A DNA stretch of 35,028 nt from Geminocystis sp. GBBB08 (GTDB lineage: Bacteria; Cyanobacteriota; Cyanobacteriia; Cyanobacteriales; Cyanobacteriaceae), in assembly GCF_016743215.1 (NCBI RefSeq), contig NZ_VRZC01000024.1, positions 1 to 35,028 of the forward strand, read 5' to 3'. Positions 9,223 through 18,168 of the stretch are shown here, one piece after another (position 1 is the first letter of the stretch; every line of letters starts with the position of its first letter). The notes beneath the pieces were generated by a model, which saw only the letters and a list, made by a program, of their open reading frames with translations, was not told where the DNA came from and did not search any database. The position numbers were made by a program, and so were the translations under genes.

Positions 9223-9743
9223 TAGGCTTCGCTTTTACCCCATTGCCTCACTTGGCTTTCGTCAAAATTCAGAATGGAAGAGATTGCATTAATTACTTCA
9301 TGTACTTTCTCCTCGGAAGTTTTACCAATCGCCAAGTAATTTCCATCACCTAAATCTAACCAAAAAGTATGTAACCAAACTGTTTCGCTATACTCAGCCT
9401 TAACGTTGAGTCCTATAATACTACTAAATGAAATTTGCAACCTTCGTGTAACTACTCTAAACCATTGACGTTCAACAACAATCATCTCTTGCTTAATTTT
9501 ATCGAAGATTAATTCTTCTAAATGAGGACGACTTGCAACAAAAAAACCGAGACTAATTAAAACAACACCAACTACTTTTGAAAAACCATTTCCAAAGATG
9601 TTTTCCGTCAGTGTATAAATACCTAAAACGACCATAAATGCTTCAATAAATGAAATTCCAATATTCCAAGACGTTTTGTTGTTAATAACCAGTTTTGTAT
9701 CACTTTTCTCTAGCGTACCAATGACAAAGTTTAATGTTGACAT
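9222..9743 (-). CDS. Small membrane protein coupled to the R-M gene
   Basis: No family recognised. Residues 25-47 and 53-70 are two hydrophobic helices with a short loop. They are followed by a soluble alpha/beta domain (residues 80-160; VVERQWFRVVTRRLQISFSS, then WLHTFWLDLGDGNYLAIG) with the beta-strand plus C-terminal helix look of bacterial PH-like (YcxB or DUF304-style) membrane-associated domains; that resemblance is only visual. The stop codon shares one base with the start of the MmeI-like gene, so both were transcribed and translated together. It could be a passenger in the R-M cassette or an unrecognised accessory factor. The spacer upstream is divergent with clpB. Confidence 0.5.
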   Translation of the reverse strand: MSTLNFVIGTLEKSDTKLVINNKTSWNIGISFIEAFMVVLGIYTLTENIFGNGFSKVVGVVLISLGFFVASRPHLEELIFDKIKQEMIVVERQWFRVVTRRLQISFSSIIGLNVKAEYSETVWLHTFWLDLGDGNYLAIGKTSEEKVHEVINAISSILNFDESQVRQWGKSEA

Positions 9744-9886
9744 AATTTAGTTATCCAACTCCCGTTTAGTTAGTGTGAATTCTATCGCAATTGTAGTCTA
9801 ATAATAGAACTAGAGCAGAATCTTTATTAAGATTTTCTCTTCGTTTTTTCATCAATTTATTACTCTATCCGTGTTTCTACAGTTTT

Positions 9887-9915
9887 TTTGTAAAGGGTGC
9901 AAAATCTAAGTAATA
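9887..9915 (+). promoter_or_regulatory. Possible sigma-70 type promoter of clpB
   Basis: TTGTAA (9887-9892) and TAATAA (9910-9915) are separated by exactly 17 bases and lie 33 bases before the clpB start. No CIRCE-type inverted repeat was seen in the 204-base divergent spacer, so regulation by HrcA is not supported. In AT-rich DNA such matches arise by chance, so this is a weak call. Confidence 0.3.
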
Positions 9916-9947
9916 ATTGATCTCAGATAACCTATCAATGATATAAG

Positions 9948-12578
9948 ATGCAGCCAACTGATCCGAATAAGTTTACTGAAATTGCTTGGGATGCCATAGT
10001 GCGATCGCAGGATATTTGTCGTGAGTTAAAAAATCAAAATTTAGAAGTAGAACATTTAATACTAGCTTTATTAGAAGAAAATACCATCGCCACAAAAATT
10101 TTTAGTCAAGCCAATATTGATATAACTATTTTAAATAAGCAATTACAGACATTTGCCACTCGTCAACCAAGAATGTTTAGTGTGTCACAATTATACTTAG
10201 GTCGTAGTTTAGATTTAATGTTAGATAGGGCAGAAACTTGTCGAGAAAGTTGGCAAGATGAATTTATTGGTATTTCTCATATATTAGTTGCCTTTTCTGA
10301 AGATCAACGTATTGGCAAAAAAACTCTTAAAGGTTTCAATATTGATGCTCAAGATTTTCAAATCAAAGTAAAAGATTTTAAGACTAAAATTGAGAAAGAA
10401 GACACCGAAACTAGCGAACCTCAAGAAACCACTGAAAAAGAGCCTCCTTTAACTAAATTTGGACGAGATTTGACAGAAGAAGCTAAAGCTGGTAAACTCG
10501 ATCCAGTTATCGGTCGGGATGATGAGGTTAGACGTGTTATTCAAGTTTTATCAAGACGCTCCAAAAATAACCCTGTCTTGATTGGTGAACCCGGAGTAGG
10601 TAAAACAGCGATCGCCGAAGGACTAGCTCAAAGAATCGTTAATGGAGACGTACCAGAATCATTGAAAAATCGTCAATTAATCTCCCTTGATATGGGTAGT
10701 TTGATCGCCGGTGCGAAATATAGGGGACAATTTGAAGAAAGATTACGCTCAGTATTAAAAGAGGTTATTAACTCCGATGGACAAATAATTCTCTTTATCG
10801 ATGAGTTACATACTGTTGTCGGTGCAGGTTCAAAGGAAGGAGGTGCCATGGATGCGAGTAATCTCTTAAAACCTTTATTAGCAAGGGGAGAATTACGTTG
10901 TATCGGTGCTAGTACCCTTGATGAATATCGTAAACATATCGAAAAAGATCCTGCTCTTGAAAGACGTTTTCAACAAGTGTATATCAAACAACCTAGCGTT
11001 GAAGATACCATATCGATTCTAAGGGGATTAAAAGAACGTTATGAAGTACATCACGGGGTAAAAATTACCGATTCAGCATTAATTGCCGCAGCAACTTTAT
11101 CTCATCGCTATATTACGGGGCGTTTTCTTCCTGACAAAGCCATTGATTTAGTGGATGAGGCGGCAGCTAAATTGAAAATGGAAATCACCTCGAAACCCGT
11201 AGAATTAGAAATACTTGATCGACGTTTAATGCAGTTGCAAATGGAACAATTATCATTACAAGGAGAGGAAAAAAATGATAAATCTGCCCAAGATAATCTT
11301 GATCGCATTACTACAGAAATTGATGATTTACAGATAAAACAAAGAGAATTATCATCTCAATGGTTAATTGAAAAAGAATTACTAGATGAAATTCACACTT
11401 TGAAAGAAGAAGAAAAAGAGCTAAGATTACAAGTTGAACAAGCAGAAAGAGCTTATGATTTAAACACCGCCGCCCAGTTAAAATATGGCAAATTAGAAAC
11501 TTTACAGCATGATATTGAGAGTAAAGAAGTAAAACTGCTCGAAATTCAATCTCAGGAAAATGCCATGCTTCGAGAAGATGTTACCGAGTCAGATATAGCC
11601 GAAATTGTGGCCGGATGGACAGGTATTCCCGTTAATCGTCTTTTAGAAACCGAGCGCCAAAAATTACTCGAATTAGAATCCCATTTACATGATCGAATTA
11701 TCGGACAAAATCAAGCTGTAGCCATCGTTTCTGCCGCTATAAGAAGGGCTAGAGCCGGAATGAAAGATCCCAATCGTCCTATCGGTTCATTCCTATTTAT
11801 GGGGCCTACGGGGGTGGGAAAAACAGAATTAGCAAGAGCTTTAGCCGCTTTTTTATTCGACTCAGAAGAAGCCATGGTAAGAATAGATATGTCTGAATAT
11901 ATGGAAAAACACGCAGTATCAAGGTTAATTGGTGCCCCTCCGGGTTATGTGGGTTATGAAGAAGGAGGACAATTATCCGAAGCGATACGCCGTCGCCCTT
12001 ATTCTGTTGTTTTACTTGATGAAGTAGAAAAAGCCCATCGAGATGTATTTAATATTCTTTTACAAGTGTTAGATGATGGCAGAATTACCGATAGTCAAGG
12101 GCGTATGGTGGATTTTCGTAATACTATTATTGTCATGACTTCTAATATTGGTGGTGAGTATATTTTGAAGTTAGCAGGGGATCATAAAAATTATGAAGCG
12201 ATGCGAGATAAAGTTTTAGTCGCTTTAAATAAGCATTTTCGTCCAGAATTTCTGAACCGCATTGATGACTTAATCATCTTTCATGGATTGAAGAAAGAGG
12301 AGTTACGAGAGATTGTCAGTTTACAATTGATTCGTTTAGAAAAATTACTAGCTGAACAAAATATTACCATCGAATTAACCCCAGAGGCACAAGATTATAT
12401 AGTGGAGGTAGGTTACGATCCGACTTATGGAGCAAGACCTTTAAAACGAGCTATACAAAGGGAATTAGAAAATCCATTGGCAACTAAAATTTTAGAAACA
12501 ACTTTCGCTCAAGGAGATAAAGTGATAGTTACCTTTGAAGATGATAAATTAGTTTTTCGTAAAAGTTTAGAAGATTAA
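9948..12578 (+). CDS. clpB: ATP-dependent disaggregase ClpB (Hsp104 family)
   Basis: This is a hexameric AAA+ chaperone that pulls polypeptides out of aggregates together with DnaK. Domains in order: Clp-N repeats (residues 1-145), a charged linker rich in Glu and Thr (145-168), first AAA module with Walker A GEPGVGKT (213-220) and LFIDELHT Walker B, a coiled-coil middle domain (about 415-540) characteristic of ClpB rather than ClpC, second AAA module with GPTGVGKT (619-626) and [11 protein letters not shown], and the C-terminal D2-small domain. The pore-loop pattern [10 protein letters not shown] is present. At 876 residues it is full length. The start [10 protein letters not shown] is the typical cyanobacterial ClpB start. 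Cyanobacteria carry ClpB1 and ClpB2 paralogues; the sequence around [14 protein letters not shown] looks closer to ClpB2, but I am not sure. Confidence 0.95.
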   Translation: MQPTDPNKFTEIAWDAIVRSQDICRELKNQNLEVEHLILALLEENTIATKIFSQANIDITILNKQLQTFATRQPRMFSVSQLYLGRSLDLMLDRAETCRESWQDEFIGISHILVAFSEDQRIGKKTLKGFNIDAQDFQIKVKDFKTKIEKEDTETSEPQETTEKEPPLTKFGRDLTEEAKAGKLDPVIGRDDEVRRVIQVLSRRSKNNPVLIGEPGVGKTAIAEGLAQRIVNGDVPESLKNRQLISLDMGSLIAGAKYRGQFEERLRSVLKEVINSDGQIILFIDELHTVVGAGSKEGGAMDASNLLKPLLARGELRCIGASTLDEYRKHIEKDPALERRFQQVYIKQPSVEDTISILRGLKERYEVHHGVKITDSALIAAATLSHRYITGRFLPDKAIDLVDEAAAKLKMEITSKPVELEILDRRLMQLQMEQLSLQGEEKNDKSAQDNLDRITTEIDDLQIKQRELSSQWLIEKELLDEIHTLKEEEKELRLQVEQAERAYDLNTAAQLKYGKLETLQHDIESKEVKLLEIQSQENAMLREDVTESDIAEIVAGWTGIPVNRLLETERQKLLELESHLHDRIIGQNQAVAIVSAAIRRARAGMKDPNRPIGSFLFMGPTGVGKTELARALAAFLFDSEEAMVRIDMSEYMEKHAVSRLIGAPPGYVGYEEGGQLSEAIRRRPYSVVLLDEVEKAHRDVFNILLQVLDDGRITDSQGRMVDFRNTIIVMTSNIGGEYILKLAGDHKNYEAMRDKVLVALNKHFRPEFLNRIDDLIIFHGLKKEELREIVSLQLIRLEKLLAEQNITIELTPEAQDYIVEVGYDPTYGARPLKRAIQRELENPLATKILETTFAQGDKVIVTFEDDKLVFRKSLED

Positions 12579-13026
12579 CGACCATTTACTTTAACCGGAA
12601 TATGAGGAAAAAATTAATCGATGGCATCTTGGATTAATTTTCATGATTTTAAGTAAATTAATTTTCACGGGAAGCAAACCACCCTCCTAAATACCTCAGT
12701 TAGATGTCAGAAACCTTTAAAAATAAGGGTTTAAGAGTCTTAGTTGACGAAATTTTACCCACCTAAAAGAATTAAGTTTAGTAAATAATTGTCGAAAATG
12801 AATTTTAATAATGTTTAAGTCTATTCTCTCCTAGTCGAATAGTCCCCTAGTCCTCTAGTCTCATCTTCACCGATAATTTTATGTCGAACTCAGGTGATAA
12901 CGAGTTGATTAGGACGTTTTGAGATTCCTCTGGTTATCTCGGAATGACAACTATAGATTTTGAGAATGTCTTAACTAACCCGTTTATTGCTATCTGAAAA
13001 CAGCTGTATAAGAGAGGTTAAGGGGA
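12579..13026. other. Spacer between clpB and P450 gene
   Basis: No gene is seen in these 448 bases. They hold a hairpin just after clpB (12610-12641) and a short run of related CTAGTC words near 12830-12863 that looks like a decayed tandem repeat. The two flanking genes converge, so terminators are expected here. Nothing else is recognisable. Confidence 0.5.
12610..12641 (+). terminator. Hairpin downstream of clpB
   Basis: AAAATTAATC (12610-12619) and GATTAATTTT (12632-12641) are a perfect 10-base inverted repeat around a 12-base loop, 31 bases after the clpB stop. The stem is almost all A/T and there is no long U tract, so it is a poor classical terminator. It may instead mark or protect the 3' end. 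Confidence 0.35.
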
Positions 13027-14244
13027 TTAAGGTGACAAAAAAGTTAATGGTAAACTTTTCAAACCTCTTAAAGTAATGCTTTCTCGCCAATCTAATTTTT
13101 CTGTCGCTAATTGTAGATGAGGTAATCTTTCTAGTAAAATCTTAATGGCTATTTGTCCTTGTAATCTAGCTAAAAAAACTCCTAAACAAAAATGAATACC
13201 ACCACCAAAAGGAAGATTATAGTTAACACGTTCAAAATTGAGAATATCAGGTTGGAAGAATTTTTCTGAATCTCGATTAGCTGCCCCTAAACACAAAATT
13301 ACTTTATCTCCTTTTTTGATATTTTTACCTTTGATAACAACATCTTCTTGTGCGATACGAGCTATAACTTGCACAGGAGTGTCATAACGTAATAGTTCTT
13401 CTACTGCTTCTTTAATAATATGAGGTTTATTTTTGAGTTCTTCAAATTTTTCGGGTTGTTGTAATAATGCTAACATTCCATTACCAATAAAACTTTTAGT
13501 AGTTTCTTGTCCTACTATTAAAAGCATGATACAAAAGCCTAAAATTTCATCTTCCGTTAATTGATTATGTTCATTTTTTGCTTTCATTAATTGACTTATT
13601 AATCCTTCATATTGGGGAGAATTTTCTATTTTCGCCATAAAATCTAATAAGTAATTTCTTGTTTCTATAGCTATTTCATTTTGTCTTTGATAACCTTCTA
13701 AAGACATCGGTTGATCAAAAACGAAAAATAAATCGTAGGACCAACGAATTAAGTTATCATAATCTTCAAGGGGTAAACCCAAAATTTGAGTAACAGTAAT
13801 AGCAGGAAGTGGACTAGCTAAGTCTTTAATTAAATCTATTTTTCCAGTATCGATAACTTTATCTAACAATTCATTCACTGTTTTCTTGATTTTTTCTTCC
13901 ATTATTTCCACAGCATGAGGAGAGAATACTTTACTGACTAATCCTCTTAATCTAGTATGATCTGGGACTTTTTGAAAGAATAACCATTTATCGATAGTTG
14001 TGGCTAAAGTTGATAAATCTCCTCCTTGAAGATAAATATTTTTCCCTTCTAAACGCATCGGTAAATCATCTACCTGAAAACGATTATCTTTGAGTATTTT
14101 ATCCACATCTTCATAACGAGTAATTACCCAAGCATGAAGAAAACTCCAATGTATAGGATCTTCTTCTCTTAATTTATCATAGGTAGCATAAGGATTTTGA
14201 TGAAATTCAGAGGAAAAAGGATTAAATAATTTATTTTTGCCCAT
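13027..14244 (-). CDS. Cytochrome P450, bacterial class I type
   Basis: This is a soluble heme monooxygenase. Numbered from the ATG at 14244 (405 residues, chosen over an in-frame TTG two codons upstream), the landmarks are DHTRLRGLV near residue 95, I-helix GQETT (245-249, where most enzymes have a Gly/Ala-Gly-x-Asp/Glu-Thr oxygen-activation motif), ExxR as ELLR (283-286) and heme ligand Cys353 in FGGGIHFCLG. It resembles the CYP107-type group that hydroxylates carrier-bound or polyketide substrates. The start overlaps the end of the upstream FAAL-ACP gene, so the two are translationally coupled, and an acyl chain on the ACP is the likeliest substrate. No ferredoxin or reductase gene is adjacent; electrons probably come from photosynthetic ferredoxin. 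Confidence 0.9.
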   Translation of the reverse strand: MGKNKLFNPFSSEFHQNPYATYDKLREEDPIHWSFLHAWVITRYEDVDKILKDNRFQVDDLPMRLEGKNIYLQGGDLSTLATTIDKWLFFQKVPDHTRLRGLVSKVFSPHAVEIMEEKIKKTVNELLDKVIDTGKIDLIKDLASPLPAITVTQILGLPLEDYDNLIRWSYDLFFVFDQPMSLEGYQRQNEIAIETRNYLLDFMAKIENSPQYEGLISQLMKAKNEHNQLTEDEILGFCIMLLIVGQETTKSFIGNGMLALLQQPEKFEELKNKPHIIKEAVEELLRYDTPVQVIARIAQEDVVIKGKNIKKGDKVILCLGAANRDSEKFFQPDILNFERVNYNLPFGGGIHFCLGVFLARLQGQIAIKILLERLPHLQLATEKLDWRESITLRGLKSLPLTFLSP

Positions 14245-16237
14245 TTTCAAACTCTTTCCATAAATACTCAGTTAATTCTTCAATATCTGTATATTCCCAA
14301 AATAAAGTTGCTTCTAATTCAAGATTTAACAATGTAGATAATTCTCCTGTTAAAGTTAAAGCTACTGATGAATCTAAACCGTATTGACTAAAAGAAGTTT
14401 CTGTATCTAAATCTTCTTCTTCTAAGGCTAAAACAGTGGCTAATTTTTTGATTAACCAAGTAGTAATTGTCTCTTTATCCGTGATGATAATATTTGCTGT
14501 CATGGAATCTTTTAATGATGATTTTTGTTGCCATTGTGCCACTAAATTAAGACTTTCTTCTAAAAAACTTTGACGACAAGTATAACGTTGTATTTTCCCG
14601 CTAGAGGTTTTCGGAATACTAGCTGGTTTAATCAATGCGATCGCCTCAATTTGTAATTCATGTTTAAGGGAAACGGCTTCTTTAATGGCTGAAACAACCT
14701 CATCAACATCTAATTTACTCACATAAGTACGTTTAATTTCTTGAACAATTACTAATTTTTCTTGATTATCTTTTTCGATAGTAAAAGCAGCACCACTATC
14801 TCGACGTAAAGCCTGATGACTGTTTTGCACAGTATATTCAATATCTTGAGGATAATGATTTTTCCCTCGTATAATAATTAAATCTTTTTCTCTCCCCGTA
14901 ATAAATAATTCACCTTGTCGCAAAAAGCCTAAATCTCCTGTCCGCAAAAAATGAGGTAATTCTGTATTAACTAATGTTGCTTTAAAGGTATCATGAGAAA
15001 TTTCTGGTTTTCGCCAATAACCTTCAGCGATGCTTTTACCAGAAACCCATATTTCACCGATATGATTATCGTCACAAACAACTTTAGTTATGGGATTAAC
15101 TATCTTAATATCTGTGTCTTGCGATGAATGTCCACAACCAACCAATTGCTTGATATTTTTGGTATTTTCATCTATTTTGCAGACTAAATTTTCTCTTAAT
15201 TTATCCCCATCCACGTCTAAATAAACCGCTTGTTTTTCTAATTCACCTCCAGAAATCATTAAAGTTGCTTCTGCCATGCCATAGCAAGGATAAAAATAAT
15301 TAGCCTTAAAACCACAAGAAGTAAATTTACTGATAAAATTATCGATCGTGCTACGTCTAACCGGTTCTGAACCATTATAAGCACTTAGCCAACTACTTAA
15401 ATCTAAATTTTCTAGTTGCTTATAAGTAATCTTTTCAACACATAATTCATAAGCGAAATTTGGTCCTCCACTATGAGTAGCACGGTAGTCAGAAATAGCT
15501 TGTAACCAACGAATCGGCTTTTGTAAAAAGGCTTCAGGAGACATAATCACCCCTAAAAAACCAGTATAAAGAGGTTGAAGAATACCATCTATTAAACCCA
15601 TATCATGAAAACTCGGCAACCAACTCACAGAAATACTATCTTCTGTCAATTGAAAAGCCTTTTGAATATAAGCTACATTATGTAAAATATTATTATGAGT
15701 AATTTTAACTCCTTTCGGATTTCCTGTAGATCCCGATGTATATTGTAAAAATGCGATGGTTTCTTCTGTTATTTTTCCCGTCTCATTTTCATTTATTGGT
15801 AATATTTTCGTTAAATTATCAGTAGCAAGAAATTGTATTTTTTTGTTATTTATAACATCTGCTAATTTTTCTTTTACCTTGTCTAAAAGTGAGTTAGTAG
15901 TTAAGATTAAATCTGGTTGACAATCTTGGATAATTGCTTCTAATCTTGACATTTTTTGATTTCCTTTAGGGGGATAAGCTGGAACTGCTATAATACCACT
16001 TTCAAGACATCCTAAAAAAGCAGCAATAAAATCTAAACCTTGAGGATAAATTAATAATGCCCTTGATGGAGTAATAGTGATAGACTTTAGTTGGGAAGCA
16101 ATAGATAATGATTTATTTCGTAATTTTCTATAGGTAATTATTTCCTTGTGATTTTCACCATCTTTCAAAAAGATATAAGCTAATTTATCAGGTTTTTTCT
16201 TAGCTATATAGCTTAATATTTGTAGAAAGTTATTCAT
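14231..16237 (-). CDS. Fatty acyl-AMP ligase fused to acyl carrier protein
   Basis: The first 560-odd residues are an adenylate-forming ligase of the FAAL class: P-loop LQYTSGSTGNPKG (164-176), the FAAL-like start YRKLRNKSLSIASQL, LPSFHDMGLIDGILQPLY, YGMAEATLM and GREKDLIIIRGKNHYPQDIE. FAALs activate free fatty acids with ATP and pass them to a carrier protein instead of CoA. Residues about 580-668 are that carrier, with YGLDSS placing the phosphopantetheine on Ser623. Product: an acyl chain tethered to the enzyme. The following P450 gene overlaps by 14 bases. In known systems such loading modules feed a PKS or NRPS, but none is present within this window, so the fate of the acyl group is open. 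A short helical PCP-like fold and normal lengths suggest it is intact. Confidence 0.92.
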   Translation of the reverse strand: MNNFLQILSYIAKKKPDKLAYIFLKDGENHKEIITYRKLRNKSLSIASQLKSITITPSRALLIYPQGLDFIAAFLGCLESGIIAVPAYPPKGNQKMSRLEAIIQDCQPDLILTTNSLLDKVKEKLADVINNKKIQFLATDNLTKILPINENETGKITEETIAFLQYTSGSTGNPKGVKITHNNILHNVAYIQKAFQLTEDSISVSWLPSFHDMGLIDGILQPLYTGFLGVIMSPEAFLQKPIRWLQAISDYRATHSGGPNFAYELCVEKITYKQLENLDLSSWLSAYNGSEPVRRSTIDNFISKFTSCGFKANYFYPCYGMAEATLMISGGELEKQAVYLDVDGDKLRENLVCKIDENTKNIKQLVGCGHSSQDTDIKIVNPITKVVCDDNHIGEIWVSGKSIAEGYWRKPEISHDTFKATLVNTELPHFLRTGDLGFLRQGELFITGREKDLIIIRGKNHYPQDIEYTVQNSHQALRRDSGAAFTIEKDNQEKLVIVQEIKRTYVSKLDVDEVVSAIKEAVSLKHELQIEAIALIKPASIPKTSSGKIQRYTCRQSFLEESLNLVAQWQQKSSLKDSMTANIIITDKETITTWLIKKLATVLALEEEDLDTETSFSQYGLDSSVALTLTGELSTLLNLELEATLFWEYTDIEELTEYLWKEFENGQK

Positions 16238-16352
16238 TGAATTAAGATAAAAGTCAAATCTAGTAAACTAGGAAAGCATTTAAGTTGTCTGGGAAAGAAA
16301 GGGGAAAGGGAATAGGGAATAGTTAAGAATTTGAGTCAACGCAAGGGGTAAC

Positions 16353-16373
16353 AACAGGGCGTTTTCATTCTCG
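16353..16373 (-). repeat. Exact 21-base match to 33214-33234
   Basis: The reverse complement of this segment (starting CGAGAATGAAAACGCCCTG) occurs exactly at 33214-33234, in another intergenic region about 17 kb away. A 21-base exact match with several G/C bases is not expected by chance in this AT-rich DNA. It is probably a fragment of a genome-wide non-coding repeat. Confidence 0.6.
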
Positions 16374-16564
16374 GGAAAGAAAAAAGAGGGGGGGATCAGG
16401 AGAGGTCTTCTAACAGAATAAAGTCTAGCACAAAAAGAAGTAATAATTGCCACAAAATCTTGCATTAAATCATCTTTTCTTTTTTCAGCTAAATTAACTA
16501 CTACTTCTATATTTAGGTTCTTTTTACACTTTTATCTTTACCGCTTGAGATGGACAATCAATTG

Positions 16565-16593
16565 TTGCTCTCAATGCTTATTTACTCTATTAT
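16565..16593 (+). promoter_or_regulatory. Possible promoter of the glycan operon
   Basis: TTGCTC (16565-16570), a 17-base spacer and TATTAT (16588-16593) lie 36 bases before the first ATG of the run of plus-strand genes. Position and spacing fit a sigma-70 promoter, but the match to consensus is moderate. Confidence 0.35.
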
Positions 16594-16629
16594 GACTCTA
16601 GAATTAATACCGTATCACAAAAAATTTTA

Positions 16630-17007
16630 ATGAAGATGTCTAGTCTTAATCTATTTAATGTTTCCCTGATCATTCTCAGTATTATTTGTTCATCTACAGC
16701 CCAAATCATGCTTAAAATAGGCACTAATAGAATTGGCAATCAAATTAGTAATATTGTAGATTTTTTCCTGAAAGCGGCTTCTACTCCTCAAATTATAGCA
16801 GGAGTTTCTCTCCATGTTGGTGCATTGCTTTTTTGGTTACTCGCTTTAAGAAGGGTTGATGTTAGCTATGCTTATCCTTTTATTTCTCTGGGATTTGTTT
16901 TTGTTATGTTTATGTCTGCTATTTGGTTACGGGAAACCGTGAGTCTGGATAGAATTATCGGCGTGATTTTAATTCTAATGGGTATTATTTATGTTGCCCG
17001 TAGTTAA
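16630..17007 (+). CDS. Small EamA/SMR-type membrane transporter (ArnE-like)
   Basis: This 125-residue protein has four hydrophobic helices (about 9-29, 53-73, 80-100, 106-122), the layout of the small multidrug-resistance and EamA half-transporters. The helix-1 glutamate that drives drug/proton exchange in EmrE is absent; the corresponding stretch is TAQIMLKIG with Gln25. That places it with the ArnE/ArnF-like group thought to flip undecaprenyl-linked sugars. The segment RVDVSYAYPFISLGFVFV and the closing GVILILMGIIYV are typical. Its stop shares a base with the start of the next gene (TAATG), so it leads an operon with an oxidoreductase and glycosyltransferases, which supports a lipid-linked sugar role. 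A two-gene heterodimer partner is not present nearby. Confidence 0.8.
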   Translation: MKMSSLNLFNVSLIILSIICSSTAQIMLKIGTNRIGNQISNIVDFFLKAASTPQIIAGVSLHVGALLFWLLALRRVDVSYAYPFISLGFVFVMFMSAIWLRETVSLDRIIGVILILMGIIYVARS

Positions 17008-18158
17008 TGATGATTGATGAAAATAACAGAATGACAGATTTAACTCAATATGATGCGGTAGTAATTGGAGGCGGTTTTTTTGGTTGTCAGTTATCCATCT
17101 ATCTGAAACAATATCTTAACTCAGTTTTAATTATTGAAAGGGAATCAGACTTATTACAACGTGCCTCTTATAATAACCAAGCGAGGGTTCATAATGGCTA
17201 TCACTACCCTAGAAGTATTTTAACTGCTTTGCGTTCTCGTATTAGTTTTCCCCGTTTTGTTGAAGAATATCGAGAATGTATTGATAGTGATTTTGTTAAA
17301 TACTATGCCATCGGTAAAATTTTTTCTAAAGTCAATGCTAATCAATTTAAACTATTCTGCGATCGCATTCAAGCCCCCATTGAAAAAGCCGATTTAACCA
17401 TTAAAAAATTATTTAATCCTAGTTTAATTGAAGAAGTCTTTTTAACCCAAGAATATGCTTTTGATGCTGTTAAACTCAAGGAAAGAGTATATTTTGACTT
17501 AGAAAAAGCAAAGATAAATTTACGATTAAATAGTGAAGTAATAAAACTTAAAAGAAATGAAAATAATGAATTAATTGAAGTATTTTATCAAGAAAAAAAA
17601 CAAAATAATTATTTGGAACAAATAACCACTAAATATTTATTTAATTGTACCTATTCAGGCATAAATAATATTTTATCCGCATCAGAATTACCTACCATTC
17701 CCTTAAAACACGAATTGACAGAAATGGCATTAGTAGAAGTGCCTGATATTATTAAAGATATAGGAATTACCGTCATGTGTGGACCATTTTTTTCCATCAT
17801 GCCTTTCCCCTCCCGTCACTTACATAGTCTTTCTCATGTGCGATATACCCCCCATTGTTACTGGCAAAACTCGGGAAATTATAGCCAAAATACAGATAAA
17901 ATTTTTGAATATAGTATAAAAAAAAGTAACTATGCTTATATGATTAGGGATGCCAGTCGTTATATGCCATTGTTAGAAAACTCTCAATATCGAGACTCCC
18001 TCTGGGAAGTGAAAACCATATTACCACAAAGTGAAATCGATGACAGTCGCCCGATTTTATTCAAAAAACATCAAGGATTACAAAATTTAACTTGTATATT
18101 AGGAGGAAAAATTGATAATGTGTATGATATTCCCGCTCAACTTGATTTTTTAAATTAA
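17007..18158 (+). CDS. FAD-dependent oxidoreductase (DAO fold)
   Basis: The N-terminus has a dinucleotide-binding fold: DAVVIGGGFFGCQLSIYL (16-33) with GGGFFG at 21-26, and LIIERE with Glu44 to hold the FAD ribose. The next segment, ASYNNQARVHNGYHYPRS, matches the position where DAO-family enzymes (glycine oxidase, glycerol-3-phosphate dehydrogenase) contact the flavin. The C-terminal half ends in a glycine-containing FAD motif (LGGKIDNVYDIP). The substrate is unknown; given its neighbours a sugar alcohol, an amino sugar or a lipid-linked intermediate is possible. The start overlaps the preceding stop by one base and the glycosyltransferase begins 10 bases after its stop. Met9 is an alternative start. 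The fold is secure, the substrate is not. Confidence 0.8.
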   Translation: MMIDENNRMTDLTQYDAVVIGGGFFGCQLSIYLKQYLNSVLIIERESDLLQRASYNNQARVHNGYHYPRSILTALRSRISFPRFVEEYRECIDSDFVKYYAIGKIFSKVNANQFKLFCDRIQAPIEKADLTIKKLFNPSLIEEVFLTQEYAFDAVKLKERVYFDLEKAKINLRLNSEVIKLKRNENNELIEVFYQEKKQNNYLEQITTKYLFNCTYSGINNILSASELPTIPLKHELTEMALVEVPDIIKDIGITVMCGPFFSIMPFPSRHLHSLSHVRYTPHCYWQNSGNYSQNTDKIFEYSIKKSNYAYMIRDASRYMPLLENSQYRDSLWEVKTILPQSEIDDSRPILFKKHQGLQNLTCILGGKIDNVYDIPAQLDFLN

Positions 18159-18168
18159 AGTATCCTCT

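Larger units (their letters stand above)
16238..16629. other. Divergent spacer between FAAL operon and glycan operon
   Basis: These 392 bases separate two oppositely directed operons and must hold both promoters. Visible contents are three heptamers (GGGAAAG GGAATAG GGAATAG, 16302-16322), a 21-base segment repeated inverted near 33.2 kb, a poly-G run at about 16388-16394, and a possible plus-strand promoter. A 61-codon minus-strand open frame here has no gene-like features. Confidence 0.5.

Noticed and set aside
16280-16465. 61-codon minus-strand open frame upstream of the FAAL gene
   Set aside because: It lies across low-complexity purine-rich DNA and a dispersed repeat segment, with no family resemblance or ribosome-binding site.
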